Assembly (NCBI RefSeq): GCF_003851045.1
Contig: NZ_BFBX01000093.1
Coordinates: forward strand, 1,393 to 40,872
Direction: 5' to 3'
Origin: Paenibacillus sp. 598K
GTDB taxonomy: Bacteria; Bacillota; Bacilli; Paenibacillales; Paenibacillaceae
DNA: 39,480 bases
The notes beneath the pieces are model-generated. The model did not search any database. It saw only the letters and a program-made list of their open reading frames with translations, and was not told the origin of the DNA. This document shows positions 7,389 through 15,928 of the stretch, in pieces. Numbering within the stretch: position 1 is the stretch's first letter; each line of letters starts with the position of its first letter. The translations under genes and the position numbers were made by a program.

Positions 7389-9728
7389 CTACGCACCGCC
7401 CGAGTAATAGACCTGAATCTCCGTCATCGTCGGCGTCCAGTACTCCGTAGCGATCTGCTCGGTGATGCGCAGCCGCAGCTGCGAGGTAGTGACCGCGCCA
7501 AAGTCATCCAGCGTCACATCATGCCCCATGCCGTCCGCTACGGTCTTGAACGTATGCCATGTGCCGCCGACGGCATCGTAGCGCTGCAGCTCATACGCCT
7601 GAATCCGCAGATTGGTGCCGCTGTCGGTGTATTCGTCGAGATAGATCTCGTCGAAGACGATCTCCTCCTCGAAGTCGATCGTAATGATGATCGGATACCC
7701 GTCCGGCATGTCGTCGGGGTCGGCGCTCGCCCACCGGGTCGCGGTGCTGCCGTCGACCAGCTTGTCTGCGCCCAGACCGGGACTCGGATGCGTCGTATTG
7801 GCCGTGATCGGCTTGCCGAGCGCCAGATTGACGCGCGTCTCCTCGCCCTCCTCCTCGATGGGATCGGTATCGACCGGATCATCAACCCGTACGCCGACCT
7901 GACGCTCATGGATGCCGATATCGATGCTGTCGCCGTAGTACAGATGCGTGCCGAAAAAGTCCTCTCCGCCTACACGCGGGTTGTAACGTCCGGCGTCGAT
8001 GAGCGGCGAGTCGCTCGCCACCTGATAGTTGGCCGCCGAATCGACGATGTTCAGCACGCCGTTATCGACCTTGTAGTCCATCGGATCGGCCACGAACTTC
8101 GGATCGGCCAGCACCGCCTGCGGATCATGCGGCTGCTGCGCCGAGTGGACGCCGCCTGCCTCATAGAAGGCATTGTTGGAGAATACGGCCTTGTCCAGCG
8201 CGCCCGGCTTGCGGTACCACTTGGTCGGCGTCGTCTCCGAGACGTTGTAGAACACATTGTTCAGGAAGTACACGGTGTCGATGAACACCTCGTCGTGGAA
8301 CCAGTCCATCTGCTCGGCGTCGTATACGAATACGTTGTTCAGGAAATACGTCGGCGCGTAATTCGTCGAGAGCATATTTTTCACGAGCACGCCGTTGTCG
8401 TTGACGCTCAGGTTGTAGCGGGCGACCGAGTTAGAGCTGTTGCCCATATACGCCATCCAGCCCGCCGCATTGTCATGCGAGTAATTGTACTGATACGTCA
8501 CGTTGAAGTTGGTGTACTCCAGATCCCACGGCGTGCCGTCGTACTCGCCCCACGGACCGCCGTATACCTCGTTGAATTGCATAACGCTGTCCGCTCCCGC
8601 CCACAGATACAGACCGCAGGACACCGCGTCATAGCGCTGCAGATAGCCATTCACCTCATTGTATTCGACCAGCATATCCTTCGTATTGGCGAGCTGGATC
8701 GCCCCCTGCCCGATATCCTCCGCGTAGTTGTGGCCGATATAGACGTCGCGGCTGTAGAGGTCGCGATTGCGTACCCATAGCTGCTCCCAGCCCTCGTGGA
8801 ACTTGCCGGTCTCGTCATACTCCCCGGAGGCGAGGTCGCGGTCGTAAAACCAGTTGAAGGCGAACTGGATCGCATGCAACTCGGTTTTGTAGAAGTGGTT
8901 GTTCTCGATCCGCACATCCTGGAAGTAGTAGGCGCCCTCATCGTATTCCTTGTAGCTCTTCTCGCCAAACACCTGGAAGACGATGCCGCCGTAATGGATC
9001 TTCTGCCAGTCGCTTGGACCGTCGATGTGGTGGATGTAGTTGTTGGTGATGCGGAAGTAATCCATAATCTTGTCGTCGCCGGGCGCCAGCAGATCGGCGT
9101 TGATCGTGATCGAGATGCCGTCCCGCACATACGAGTTGCCCGGCAGCCGCGCAGAGCCCTGGATATCCGTGTCGAAGTCGTCGTCGTTGGAGATCTCCAT
9201 ATTGTGAATCTCCCAGTACTGCTGGTTGCGCAGCACGATCGCTCCGGTCAGACCGACCTTGTGCTTGTCCTTGCGGAAGTCGCCATTCTGCCAGGTGACC
9301 GGATTGTCGACGTTGCCGTTGACCGCGATATAGGGCTTGCCCGCCTCGGGGTCGCCGTAGCGGTCGATCGTAATCGGCAGGCCGGGCGCGCCGGAGCCCT
9401 TGGGCCAGAGCTGCTGATCCTCCCACACCTCGCCAGCCTTCAGCAGGATGCGGTCCCCCGGCTCGAACACCTTGGCATTGACATTGTCGAAGCTCTGCCA
9501 GGCCGTCGTCGGCGTGAGGCCGTCATGCGCATCGTCGCCGCCGCTGGCGTCGAGATAGTAGTCGGTACCGCCATACGGATTGGGCAGATTGCCCTGCTCC
9601 TCCGGCAGCGTAGCCGGAGCAGCCGCGCCAGGCTCTGCGGCCCAGGCGCTGCCTGACGACAGGAACGGCGGGAATGCCAGGAGCATAGCCAGGAACAACA
9701 GGATCGCGCTTCTACTGCGTGTTCTCAC
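7389..9728 (-). CDS. Secreted parallel beta-helix protein with C-terminal F5/8 type C domain
   Basis: This 779-residue exported protein has a signal peptide ending near SSGSAWA (about residue 30). Residues of about 55 to 600 look like a right-handed parallel beta-helix, with repeated turns such as ITNNYIHHID, IENNHFYKTELHAIQF and VEYNEVNGY, the fold of many polysaccharide lyases and glycosidases. The last 150 residues (NLALGKPITANTT onward) are an F5/8 type C, CBM32-like, carbohydrate-binding domain. I cannot name a catalytic family. The GTG start at 9728 has an AAAGGAGG site 10 bases upstream. It is 75 bases downstream of the foldase gene with no visible terminator between, so the two form an operon. 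It may attack or bind the glycan whose fragments the nearby importer takes up. Confidence 0.85.
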   Translation of the reverse strand: MRTRSRSAILLFLAMLLAFPPFLSSGSAWAAEPGAAAPATLPEEQGNLPNPYGGTDYYLDASGGDDAHDGLTPTTAWQSFDNVNAKVFEPGDRILLKAGEVWEDQQLWPKGSGAPGLPITIDRYGDPEAGKPYIAVNGNVDNPVTWQNGDFRKDKHKVGLTGAIVLRNQQYWEIHNMEISNDDDFDTDIQGSARLPGNSYVRDGISITINADLLAPGDDKIMDYFRITNNYIHHIDGPSDWQKIHYGGIVFQVFGEKSYKEYDEGAYYFQDVRIENNHFYKTELHAIQFAFNWFYDRDLASGEYDETGKFHEGWEQLWVRNRDLYSRDVYIGHNYAEDIGQGAIQLANTKDMLVEYNEVNGYLQRYDAVSCGLYLWAGADSVMQFNEVYGGPWGEYDGTPWDLEYTNFNVTYQYNYSHDNAAGWMAYMGNSSNSVARYNLSVNDNGVLVKNMLSTNYAPTYFLNNVFVYDAEQMDWFHDEVFIDTVYFLNNVFYNVSETTPTKWYRKPGALDKAVFSNNAFYEAGGVHSAQQPHDPQAVLADPKFVADPMDYKVDNGVLNIVDSAANYQVASDSPLIDAGRYNPRVGGEDFFGTHLYYGDSIDIGIHERQVGVRVDDPVDTDPIEEEGEETRVNLALGKPITANTTHPSPGLGADKLVDGSTATRWASADPDDMPDGYPIIITIDFEEEIVFDEIYLDEYTDSGTNLRIQAYELQRYDAVGGTWHTFKTVADGMGHDVTLDDFGAVTTSQLRLRITEQIATEYWTPTMTEIQVYYSGGA

Positions 9729-9803
9729 TATCGATCATCCTCCTTTGTCATGGAACGCTGGTCACGATTACAGATTGCGGATTGCAAATCATAGCTCTGG
9801 CGA

Positions 9804-10853
9804 TCATCGCCAGCTCGTCACTTGCGCCAGTCGCGCGTCATCGATCTGCACCTCGCCGCGCTCCAGCCGCTCGTCCAGATAACGCTGCAGCCGCTCCTCG
9901 AGCAGCTGCTCCCGGATCGGGGCGCTGTACGCTTGCCAAGCCTTGTCCCTGTCGAAGAGCCGCTCGTCCAGCCGGTACACGGCCACGCCCTGCCGCGTCT
10001 CCACAGGCAACGCCAGCTCGCCAGGGGCCAGCGCGTCGATGCGGGCGACCGCTTCATGGTCGTAAGCATTGAGATTGGCCACCTGAGACGGGGCGAGCGT
10101 CTGCTCGCTCAGCTCGGCCCCGGCATACCGAGATTGCAGCGCCGCCAGCTCGCTCCCCTCCTCGACCATCCGGCTCGCCTCCGCGAGCATCGCGGACTTG
10201 TCCGCCTGGGCCGCCGGGATGAGCAGCCGGGTCACCCGATAGCTCGTCCCATTGACCGACCACTCCGATCGATGCGCGTCGAAATATGCCTCCACCTCCT
10301 CCCTCGGCAGATGCAAGGGATCGCCCTCGCGCTGGCTAAGCTCCCGCTTCACGCCCGTACGCAGGGCGGTCATCAGATGGGGGTAATACGACGCCAGCGT
10401 GAAGCGCTGCAGGCCATAGACGACCTCCCCCCTCGCCGAGGCGGCTGCCCGGCTGCGATTGTCCTGCTCCATGCGGCGGACGATCGACGAGAAGTCCGTC
10501 TCGTCGATGAGCTGCTGCTCCCGAGCCACCGCCAGCAGCGCCTTATCCTGCAAGGCGGCGGCGAGCGCCCGCTCGCGCAGCAGCCGCAACGGCTGCACAC
10601 CATCGCGCTCGCTCTCCCATTCCCCTTGGCCCAGCGTCCACTGATGTCGGCTGCGGAGCTCGCTGCGCACCTGCCGCTCCAACCGCGACATGTGGAAGGC
10701 CAGCTCGGCCTCGGTGACGGCATGTCCATCGAGCGTTGCGACAGCTGGCTCGCTCTCCTTCGGCAGCATGACCGCCAGCAGGACGACCGCTGCCGCCACC
10801 AACAATGCGGCTATCAGCCAGACGCCCTGCTTGCGCGCTCCAGTTTTGCTCAT
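9804..10853 (-). CDS. Membrane-anchored SurA/PpiC-like peptidyl-prolyl isomerase
   Basis: This 349-residue protein has one N-terminal membrane anchor (VWLIAALLVAAAVVLLAVML) and no lipobox. A SurA-N-like helical region follows (about residues 35-200), beginning VATLDGHAVTEAELAFHMSRLERQV, then a divergent PpiC/rotamase-like domain (about 205-310), including YRVTRLLIPAA and LAPGELALPVETRQGVAVYRL. It should help fold exported proteins on the outer face of the membrane. The ATG at 10853 has a CGGAGGGA site. Its position directly before the secreted beta-helix gene suggests a dedicated chaperone. The isomerase domain is divergent, so activity rather than only chaperone function is uncertain. Confidence 0.82.
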   Translation of the reverse strand: MSKTGARKQGVWLIAALLVAAAVVLLAVMLPKESEPAVATLDGHAVTEAELAFHMSRLERQVRSELRSRHQWTLGQGEWESERDGVQPLRLLRERALAAALQDKALLAVAREQQLIDETDFSSIVRRMEQDNRSRAAASARGEVVYGLQRFTLASYYPHLMTALRTGVKRELSQREGDPLHLPREEVEAYFDAHRSEWSVNGTSYRVTRLLIPAAQADKSAMLAEASRMVEEGSELAALQSRYAGAELSEQTLAPSQVANLNAYDHEAVARIDALAPGELALPVETRQGVAVYRLDERLFDRDKAWQAYSAPIREQLLEERLQRYLDERLERGEVQIDDARLAQVTSWR

Positions 10854-10906
10854 GCGATCCCTCCGTTTCCTCTCATCGTATCGGTCCGTCTACTCTGTTG
10901 CCCTTC

Positions 10907-10971
10907 ATTATAAGGCGGGAGGAGCTCACCTAGAATGAACAATCGCCCTTAAGTTCATGGACGATTTTACG
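10907..10971 (-). promoter_or_regulatory. Promoter with paired 9-bp direct repeats, foldase/beta-helix operon
   Basis: A perfect -10 box TATAAT lies at 10907-10912 on the minus strand, with a poor -35 region (TTCTAG at 17 bases). Direct repeats ATCGTCCAT (10957-10965) and ATTGTTCAT (10935-10943) are 22 bases apart. The 15-mer CGTAAAATCGTCCAT at 10957-10971 differs by one base from the one upstream of the importer operon, and both lie exactly 44 bases from the -10 box. The outer end touches the U-run of the terminator of the preceding operon. Confidence 0.65.
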
Positions 10972-10999
10972 AAAAAACCCGCTGTCCGAAGACAGCGGG
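10971..10999 (-). terminator. Intrinsic terminator of the Lpl-type importer operon
   Basis: A perfect 9-bp stem (10978-10986 with 10991-10999) encloses a 4-base TTCG loop. It is followed on the minus strand by six U residues (10972-10977). It lies about 65 bases after the stop codon at 11063. Confidence 0.9.
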
Positions 11000-11062
11000 C
11001 CGGGCTTTTGCACAGCAAAACTATAGCTTTTTTGGCAGAGCGTGCCTAAGATCGTCCAGCTT

Positions 11063-13390
11063 CTACAGCTCGGCCAGCGTCTCGAAGGACTCCATCAGCC
11101 GCAGATACACTTGTGCGTCCATGCCGCCTTGATGCTGATCAAGGTAGTCCTGCGCCCAGGCGATTTCCTGAGCGATCGCCGTATTCGGTCCGCCTGCTCC
11201 GCCACCTGGCGTGGCAGCCAGGATGCGCTGAAGGGATAGCTTCAGCTCATCGGCATCGACCAGGGACAATCCTGCGCCAGGCAGATAGATGTCGTCGATC
11301 TTGCGGATCACATCCTGCGCGAGCAGAGCCACAGCCTCCGGCCGATGCGGAGGCGTCGCATCGGAGCGATAAGGTCCGGCCCGCAAGCCATCCAGATACG
11401 ATTGCGAGATCGTATTGAGAGAGAAGCTGGCCGAACCGGCCGCGCCGATCCGGTTCACAGCGTCGACCTGCCGAGCGAGCAGATAGGGATCGAAGCCCTC
11501 CAGATAAGGTCCAAGACCGACATAGAGGAGCGTATCGCCATTCATCTGGGCGAGGAATTGACTGGCGCTCGCCACCACGGCCAGCGCATCGGTCTTGTAG
11601 ACCATCGGAGCGATCAAGTCCAGTCTTCCCTGCTGCGCCCATAACGCCCAGTTCTGAAACTTCGTCTCGGCGACCTCCTCCTCCGGGAATACGGCGGTGG
11701 ACAGCAGCATTCCGGCAGGCAGCTCGTCGGCGATCCGCTCTACGAACGTAGTGACCTGATCCTGCCTCCAGTTCACCCATTGCGCCCACTGCAGGGGATC
11801 GTCGTCCGGCGTAATGGTTAACGGATCGAAGCCGAGCTGCTGCTGCACTCTGTTGCGGCTCACCTGGTCATAGCTGTATCCCATCTCATAAGGCACGGCG
11901 GCGGTGGAGCTGACCGGATAGCGGATGTAGTCCAGCTGCAGTCCCTGAACCGCATAGCGGTCCGTCAGGTCCAGGAATCCATCGGCCAGGAAATCCTGTA
12001 CCGCCGGATTGCCCGGGCTCACGTAGTAATGATTGGACTCCAGCGTCGTGCGCGCCTGCAGATTACGGTCGAGCGCGGTCCAGCCCGGATGGGCGGCCAG
12101 CACCGGACCTCTCGGATAGAGCGGGTCCTCGCCTTCATAGCCGACATAGAACGTATGCACCCAGGCATGGACCTCGATGCCTAACCGTGCGCCCTCGGTG
12201 ACGAAGGCTTGCAGCGGGTCCCATCCGACGAAAGCCGGGTTCTGCTGGAAGGACGGGCTTCCCTGATAGATCGCATAGCCTCGATAGACCGTCTCCAGGA
12301 ACAGCGTATTGATGCCTGCCGCCTGGATGCGCTCCATCGTCGCGGCAACCTGCTGGGGCGAGTCTTCATTGGCCCGATACCATACGGCCCGCCCGTCGAC
12401 GACAGACGATTCCATCGTCGAGTAGATCGCCATCAGCGCCTTGTCCTGCGCCTGCTGCGCCGTGACGGCGGTCTCGGTCCACTGTTGCTGCGCATACGAG
12501 GCCTGGGCTGCGGCCAAGAGCGTATGCGCATCGTCGATCTGCGTCTGCGCCTGATCCGCCGGGATGTCGCGATACTCCGACAGGGCGATACCCAGGCGCT
12601 GCTCCGCTTCGGAGATACGGAGCGCGGCGGCCTCCAGATACGACTGCGGCGTCACCCGGATCGTCACCTGCATGCCGTCGACGAGCGCCTCGGCGCCGAC
12701 CATCGCTTGCTGCAGATACGTCTTGGACGCGCCATGACCCGACAGCACGAAGCCATCGACAGGGATGGCAGAGTCATTGCCGCCGACGCTCACGACGATG
12801 CCGTCGCTCACCACGATCTCATAGCCGAACTCGTTGGTGCCCGTCGTCGGATAGCCGTAAGCGGCATCGTAATAGACCAGCTCGCCGGAGCCTCGCCCTC
12901 CAGGAAAGGCAAACGGCGCTGCCGGATTGCGCTTGGACAGGACGCCCTCCACCTCGTATTCCGGGTTCAGGATCTGATCTCGCTCGATCGTAACTTGCTC
13001 CCCGAGCGCGATATTGTCCTTCAGCCACATATAGGGGGAGGACGGCGATGTGCCATGTCCGGACAGGACGTACCCGTCCGCCGGGATCGCGGCGTTGGAC
13101 AGGCTGCCGTTCGCCTTGCCGTCCCGGATCTCGGTCACGATCGAATTCCGGACGACAATCTCGATGCCGAAGGCATTATTGCCTGTCGTCGGCGACGAAT
13201 AGTCCGGCGTATAGACGATGAGCTGATTGGAGCCTCGGGCCGTATTATAGCCGGACACCTGCAAGTACTGCCCGGCCGCGTTTTTGACATAATCCGCCAT
13301 TAATCCTGCCTGGACGGGCGCAGCCGGGGCAAGCCCGGTCCAGACGAGAGCCAGCGCCACCAGCGCAACGATGAATGTGCGTCTATTCAT
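11063..13390 (-). CDS. Secreted GHL10/DUF187-type glycoside hydrolase-like protein with duplicated N-terminal domain
   Basis: This 775-residue exported protein has a signal peptide ending near APVQA. Two related N-terminal units follow (about residues 50-140 and 165-245), sharing GNNAFGIEIVV/GTNEFGYEIVV, DGYVLSGHG/DGFVLSGHG and a trailing QVTI. A helical linker (about 250-325) leads to the GHL10-like hydrolase domain (about 330-690), with AVWYRANEDS, GINTLFLETVYRGYAIYQ, GLQLDYIRYP and DLIAPMVYK, the order seen in the FenI/YddW family of glycosyl hydrolase-like proteins. The substrate is unknown; related proteins act on cell wall or exopolysaccharide. The ATG at 13390 has an AAGGGGAG site and begins 16 bases after the binding protein gene, so it is the last gene of the importer operon. 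Confidence 0.85.
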   Translation of the reverse strand: MNRRTFIVALVALALVWTGLAPAAPVQAGLMADYVKNAAGQYLQVSGYNTARGSNQLIVYTPDYSSPTTGNNAFGIEIVVRNSIVTEIRDGKANGSLSNAAIPADGYVLSGHGTSPSSPYMWLKDNIALGEQVTIERDQILNPEYEVEGVLSKRNPAAPFAFPGGRGSGELVYYDAAYGYPTTGTNEFGYEIVVSDGIVVSVGGNDSAIPVDGFVLSGHGASKTYLQQAMVGAEALVDGMQVTIRVTPQSYLEAAALRISEAEQRLGIALSEYRDIPADQAQTQIDDAHTLLAAAQASYAQQQWTETAVTAQQAQDKALMAIYSTMESSVVDGRAVWYRANEDSPQQVAATMERIQAAGINTLFLETVYRGYAIYQGSPSFQQNPAFVGWDPLQAFVTEGARLGIEVHAWVHTFYVGYEGEDPLYPRGPVLAAHPGWTALDRNLQARTTLESNHYYVSPGNPAVQDFLADGFLDLTDRYAVQGLQLDYIRYPVSSTAAVPYEMGYSYDQVSRNRVQQQLGFDPLTITPDDDPLQWAQWVNWRQDQVTTFVERIADELPAGMLLSTAVFPEEEVAETKFQNWALWAQQGRLDLIAPMVYKTDALAVVASASQFLAQMNGDTLLYVGLGPYLEGFDPYLLARQVDAVNRIGAAGSASFSLNTISQSYLDGLRAGPYRSDATPPHRPEAVALLAQDVIRKIDDIYLPGAGLSLVDADELKLSLQRILAATPGGGAGGPNTAIAQEIAWAQDYLDQHQGGMDAQVYLRLMESFETLAEL

Positions 13391-13406
13391 ACGACCACTC
13401 CCCTTT

Positions 13407-14960
13407 TTAGTTAGCTGAAGCTACCATCCGCTCATGCGCAGCCGTATAGGTTTGCAGCAGCTCATCCAGCCCCAGACTGTTGATCTCGCTCACGAACTTG
13501 TCCCACTCCGCCAAGTCACGCACGCCATAGATGAAGTTAGCCAGACCTTCCTCGCGCGCCTTACGAATATTCTCTCCCTTGATGCTTAGCAGCTCCGACT
13601 CCTGCTCGTTGAAGGCCGGCATCGGCTGCCGAGGCATATCGTACTTTGCCGCTTCGGCGAAGGCATGCTGCAGCTCCTCCGAGCCCATCGACAGATGCGC
13701 GTCGAAGTCCAGCCAGGCGTACGTGCCCGACGAGGCCAGGCCGGTCTTCACCCGAAGGTCGGTCAGATCGGTGAATTCAGGCAGGAATTTCTTTTGGCCG
13801 TTCTCTACGGCATACGTGACGCCTTCCTTGCCCCAGCTTGCCAGATTGCGCCCTTCCTCCGAATAGAAGAAGTCCATGAACGTCATGATATCGTCAATCT
13901 GCTTGGAGGTGGAAGCCACGGTCAGCCCCGTCTCCAAATATTGAAGATTCGGATTCTGCTGCGTCCCGCCCGGCGTCCCTGCCGGAGGGGCCATAAACTG
14001 GATGCTGAAGTCCGGGTTCTCCTCGCGCAGCGCATCGTTGAAGAAGTCGACGCGGCTAATGTAGTCGATCGTAATAAACGAAAGATCGGTAGACATAATA
14101 TCCTGCCACTGCTTCGTATTCATCGTCAGCCATTCCGGCGAGATCAGCCCTTCCTTGTAGAAGGTATGCAGCGCTTCGACCAGCGCCTTCATCTCCGGCT
14201 CGGTCGAGCCGTAGCGCCACTGCTTGGCGTCCGAGTCGTAGTAGAACTCCGAGTGGATGCCGAAATTCGGCGCCATGTTGCGCAAGATTCGGATCCCGTG
14301 GCGGAAGCTTAAGGGCGTACTGTCCGGATAGAGCCGCTTCAGCTCCTGTAGCGTCGCATACAGCTCGTCGTAGTTGGTCGGAACCGCAAGCTCATGCTTG
14401 GCAAAAATATCTTCCCGATATAGCCAGATCATCCGGTTCGTCTCGCCAAAGCCTTCATTAGGAAACATGTACATGTTGCCGTCAGAGGCAATATTCTGCT
14501 GGAAGCTCTCCGGGAATTTCTCGCTCCACGCCTGCAGATGCGGCATGCTGTCGAGATGGTCGAGAATGTTGACCAGCGCGCCTTGCTGACCGTATTTATT
14601 GGCGCTGGCGAGCTTGTCCATGAACATCAGGTCAGGCATGCTGTTGGAGGCGATCGCCAGGTTGAGGCTCTCCCCCAGATTGCCCTGGGCGGTCTGCACC
14701 TCCAGCGAGACCCCTGTCTGTTCCTTGAGCATCTGCCAGATCGGCCACTCCGGGTCATAGGGCCAGGTCGGATGGTTCTCCGTCAGCATCGAGAATTTCA
14801 GATCCTTCCCAGAAGCGGCTGGCTCCGTCTTATTGTCCTGATTGGTCGTCGGCTCCTGCGGCGAGCTCGGCTTGTTCTGTTCGGTCGGCGCTGCGCTGCA
14901 GCCTGCCAGCAGCGATATCGTCAACACGGAGGATGCGAATACGTGGGTCCACTTTTTCAT
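13407..14960 (-). CDS. LplA-type polysaccharide ABC transporter binding lipoprotein
   Basis: This 517-residue lipoprotein has lipobox LAGC (Cys21) and then a low-complexity linker rich in Pro, Ser, Thr and Gln. The mature domain resembles the LplA/YtcQ/YesO group of large extracellular solute-binding proteins, with ENHPTWPYDPEWPIWQMLKEQTG near the start. The frame is open eight codons further upstream, but the ATG at 14960 has an AAAGGAG site within that extension and begins the signal peptide MKKWTHVF directly. It lies between the permease LplC-like gene and the secreted hydrolase gene. The ligand is probably an oligosaccharide released by a secreted enzyme. Confidence 0.9.
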   Translation of the reverse strand: MKKWTHVFASSVLTISLLAGCSAAPTEQNKPSSPQEPTTNQDNKTEPAASGKDLKFSMLTENHPTWPYDPEWPIWQMLKEQTGVSLEVQTAQGNLGESLNLAIASNSMPDLMFMDKLASANKYGQQGALVNILDHLDSMPHLQAWSEKFPESFQQNIASDGNMYMFPNEGFGETNRMIWLYREDIFAKHELAVPTNYDELYATLQELKRLYPDSTPLSFRHGIRILRNMAPNFGIHSEFYYDSDAKQWRYGSTEPEMKALVEALHTFYKEGLISPEWLTMNTKQWQDIMSTDLSFITIDYISRVDFFNDALREENPDFSIQFMAPPAGTPGGTQQNPNLQYLETGLTVASTSKQIDDIMTFMDFFYSEEGRNLASWGKEGVTYAVENGQKKFLPEFTDLTDLRVKTGLASSGTYAWLDFDAHLSMGSEELQHAFAEAAKYDMPRQPMPAFNEQESELLSIKGENIRKAREEGLANFIYGVRDLAEWDKFVSEINSLGLDELLQTYTAAHERMVASAN

Positions 14961-15021
14961 TGGTTCTTCTCTCCTTTTGATCATGCTGTCCTACGATACT
15001 GTCACACGCGTACTACTTGGG

Positions 15022-15891
15022 TCAGCCCTTCACTGCACCGACCAACGCCCCCTTGACGAAGTGCTTTTGCAGGAATGGATAGACCAGCAAGATCGGCAAG
15101 GTCGTAATGAGGATCGTCGCAAACTTGAGCGAGTCCTCGATGACCAGCGCATCACCTCCTACACTCGTCGCATCGCTATTGTTCACTTGCCCGGCCAGGA
15201 CGATATCGCGGACGATCACCTGGAGCGGGAAAAGGTTCTGATCGCGCAAGTAGAGCAGCGGGGTATAGAAATTGTTCCAGATATGCACCGCATAGAACAA
15301 CCCTACCGTGGCAAACACCGCCTTGGATAGCGGGATCACGATACGAATAAACAAGGTGATGTCGTTCAGCCCGTCGACCTTCCCCGATTCCTCCAGCTCC
15401 TTGGGGATACCGCTAAAAAACGTGCGCATCACAATCAGATTCCATGTCGATACGATGCCGGGGACAACCATCGCCCATATCGTGTCCACCAATCCGAGCG
15501 ACCGGACCGTGAGGAAGGTCGGAATCATGCCGCCGCCGAAAAACATCGTAAAGATAATCATCGCCATCATGACGCGATGGCCTGCCAGATCCTTGCGAGA
15601 TAACGCATATGCCCCGGCAGAGGTGACGATCAGGGAGAGACAGGTGCCGAGCGCGACATAGAGCACGGTGTTGAGGTATGCCCGGCCGATGCGCTGGTCG
15701 CCGAGTACGATGCTGTAGGCTTCGAAGTTCCAGCCCTTGGGCAGCAGCCATACCTGACCCTTCAATACAGGCAAGGGGTCGCTCAGCGATATGGCAGCCA
15801 TATAGAGGAACGGGTATACCGTCGCCGCGACCAGACCGAGCAGCAATGCCGTGTTCACGATGGGAAACAGGGATCGTTTGGCTGGCTTCAC
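15022..15891 (-). CDS. LplC/YtcP-type ABC transporter permease
   Basis: This 289-residue membrane protein is the second permease of the Lpl-type importer. It begins with a membrane segment (SLFPIVNTALLLGLVAATVYPFLYM), has the coupling loop LEESGKVDGLNDITLFIRIVIPLSK, and ends VKGALVGAVKG as usual for this group. The start is GTG at 15891 with AAAGGAAG upstream. It lies 37 bases after the first permease and 61 bases before the binding protein. The family works with a shared ATPase encoded elsewhere. Confidence 0.9.
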   Translation of the reverse strand: MKPAKRSLFPIVNTALLLGLVAATVYPFLYMAAISLSDPLPVLKGQVWLLPKGWNFEAYSIVLGDQRIGRAYLNTVLYVALGTCLSLIVTSAGAYALSRKDLAGHRVMMAMIIFTMFFGGGMIPTFLTVRSLGLVDTIWAMVVPGIVSTWNLIVMRTFFSGIPKELEESGKVDGLNDITLFIRIVIPLSKAVFATVGLFYAVHIWNNFYTPLLYLRDQNLFPLQVIVRDIVLAGQVNNSDATSVGGDALVIEDSLKFATILITTLPILLVYPFLQKHFVKGALVGAVKG

Positions 15892-15928
15892 CTTCGCACT
15901 TCCTTTCTTGGTCGTTGTATGCTTCCAG

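Noticed and set aside
7076..7396. A 106-codon minus-strand frame before the histidine kinase
   Set aside because: It overlaps the kinase promoter and 5' end, is Arg/Pro/Ala low complexity, and has no recognisable domain.
7521..9656. Long plus-strand frames opposite the beta-helix gene
   Set aside because: Val/Ile/Arg-rich antisense translations with no domain; the minus-strand gene has a signal peptide and a clear F5/8C domain.
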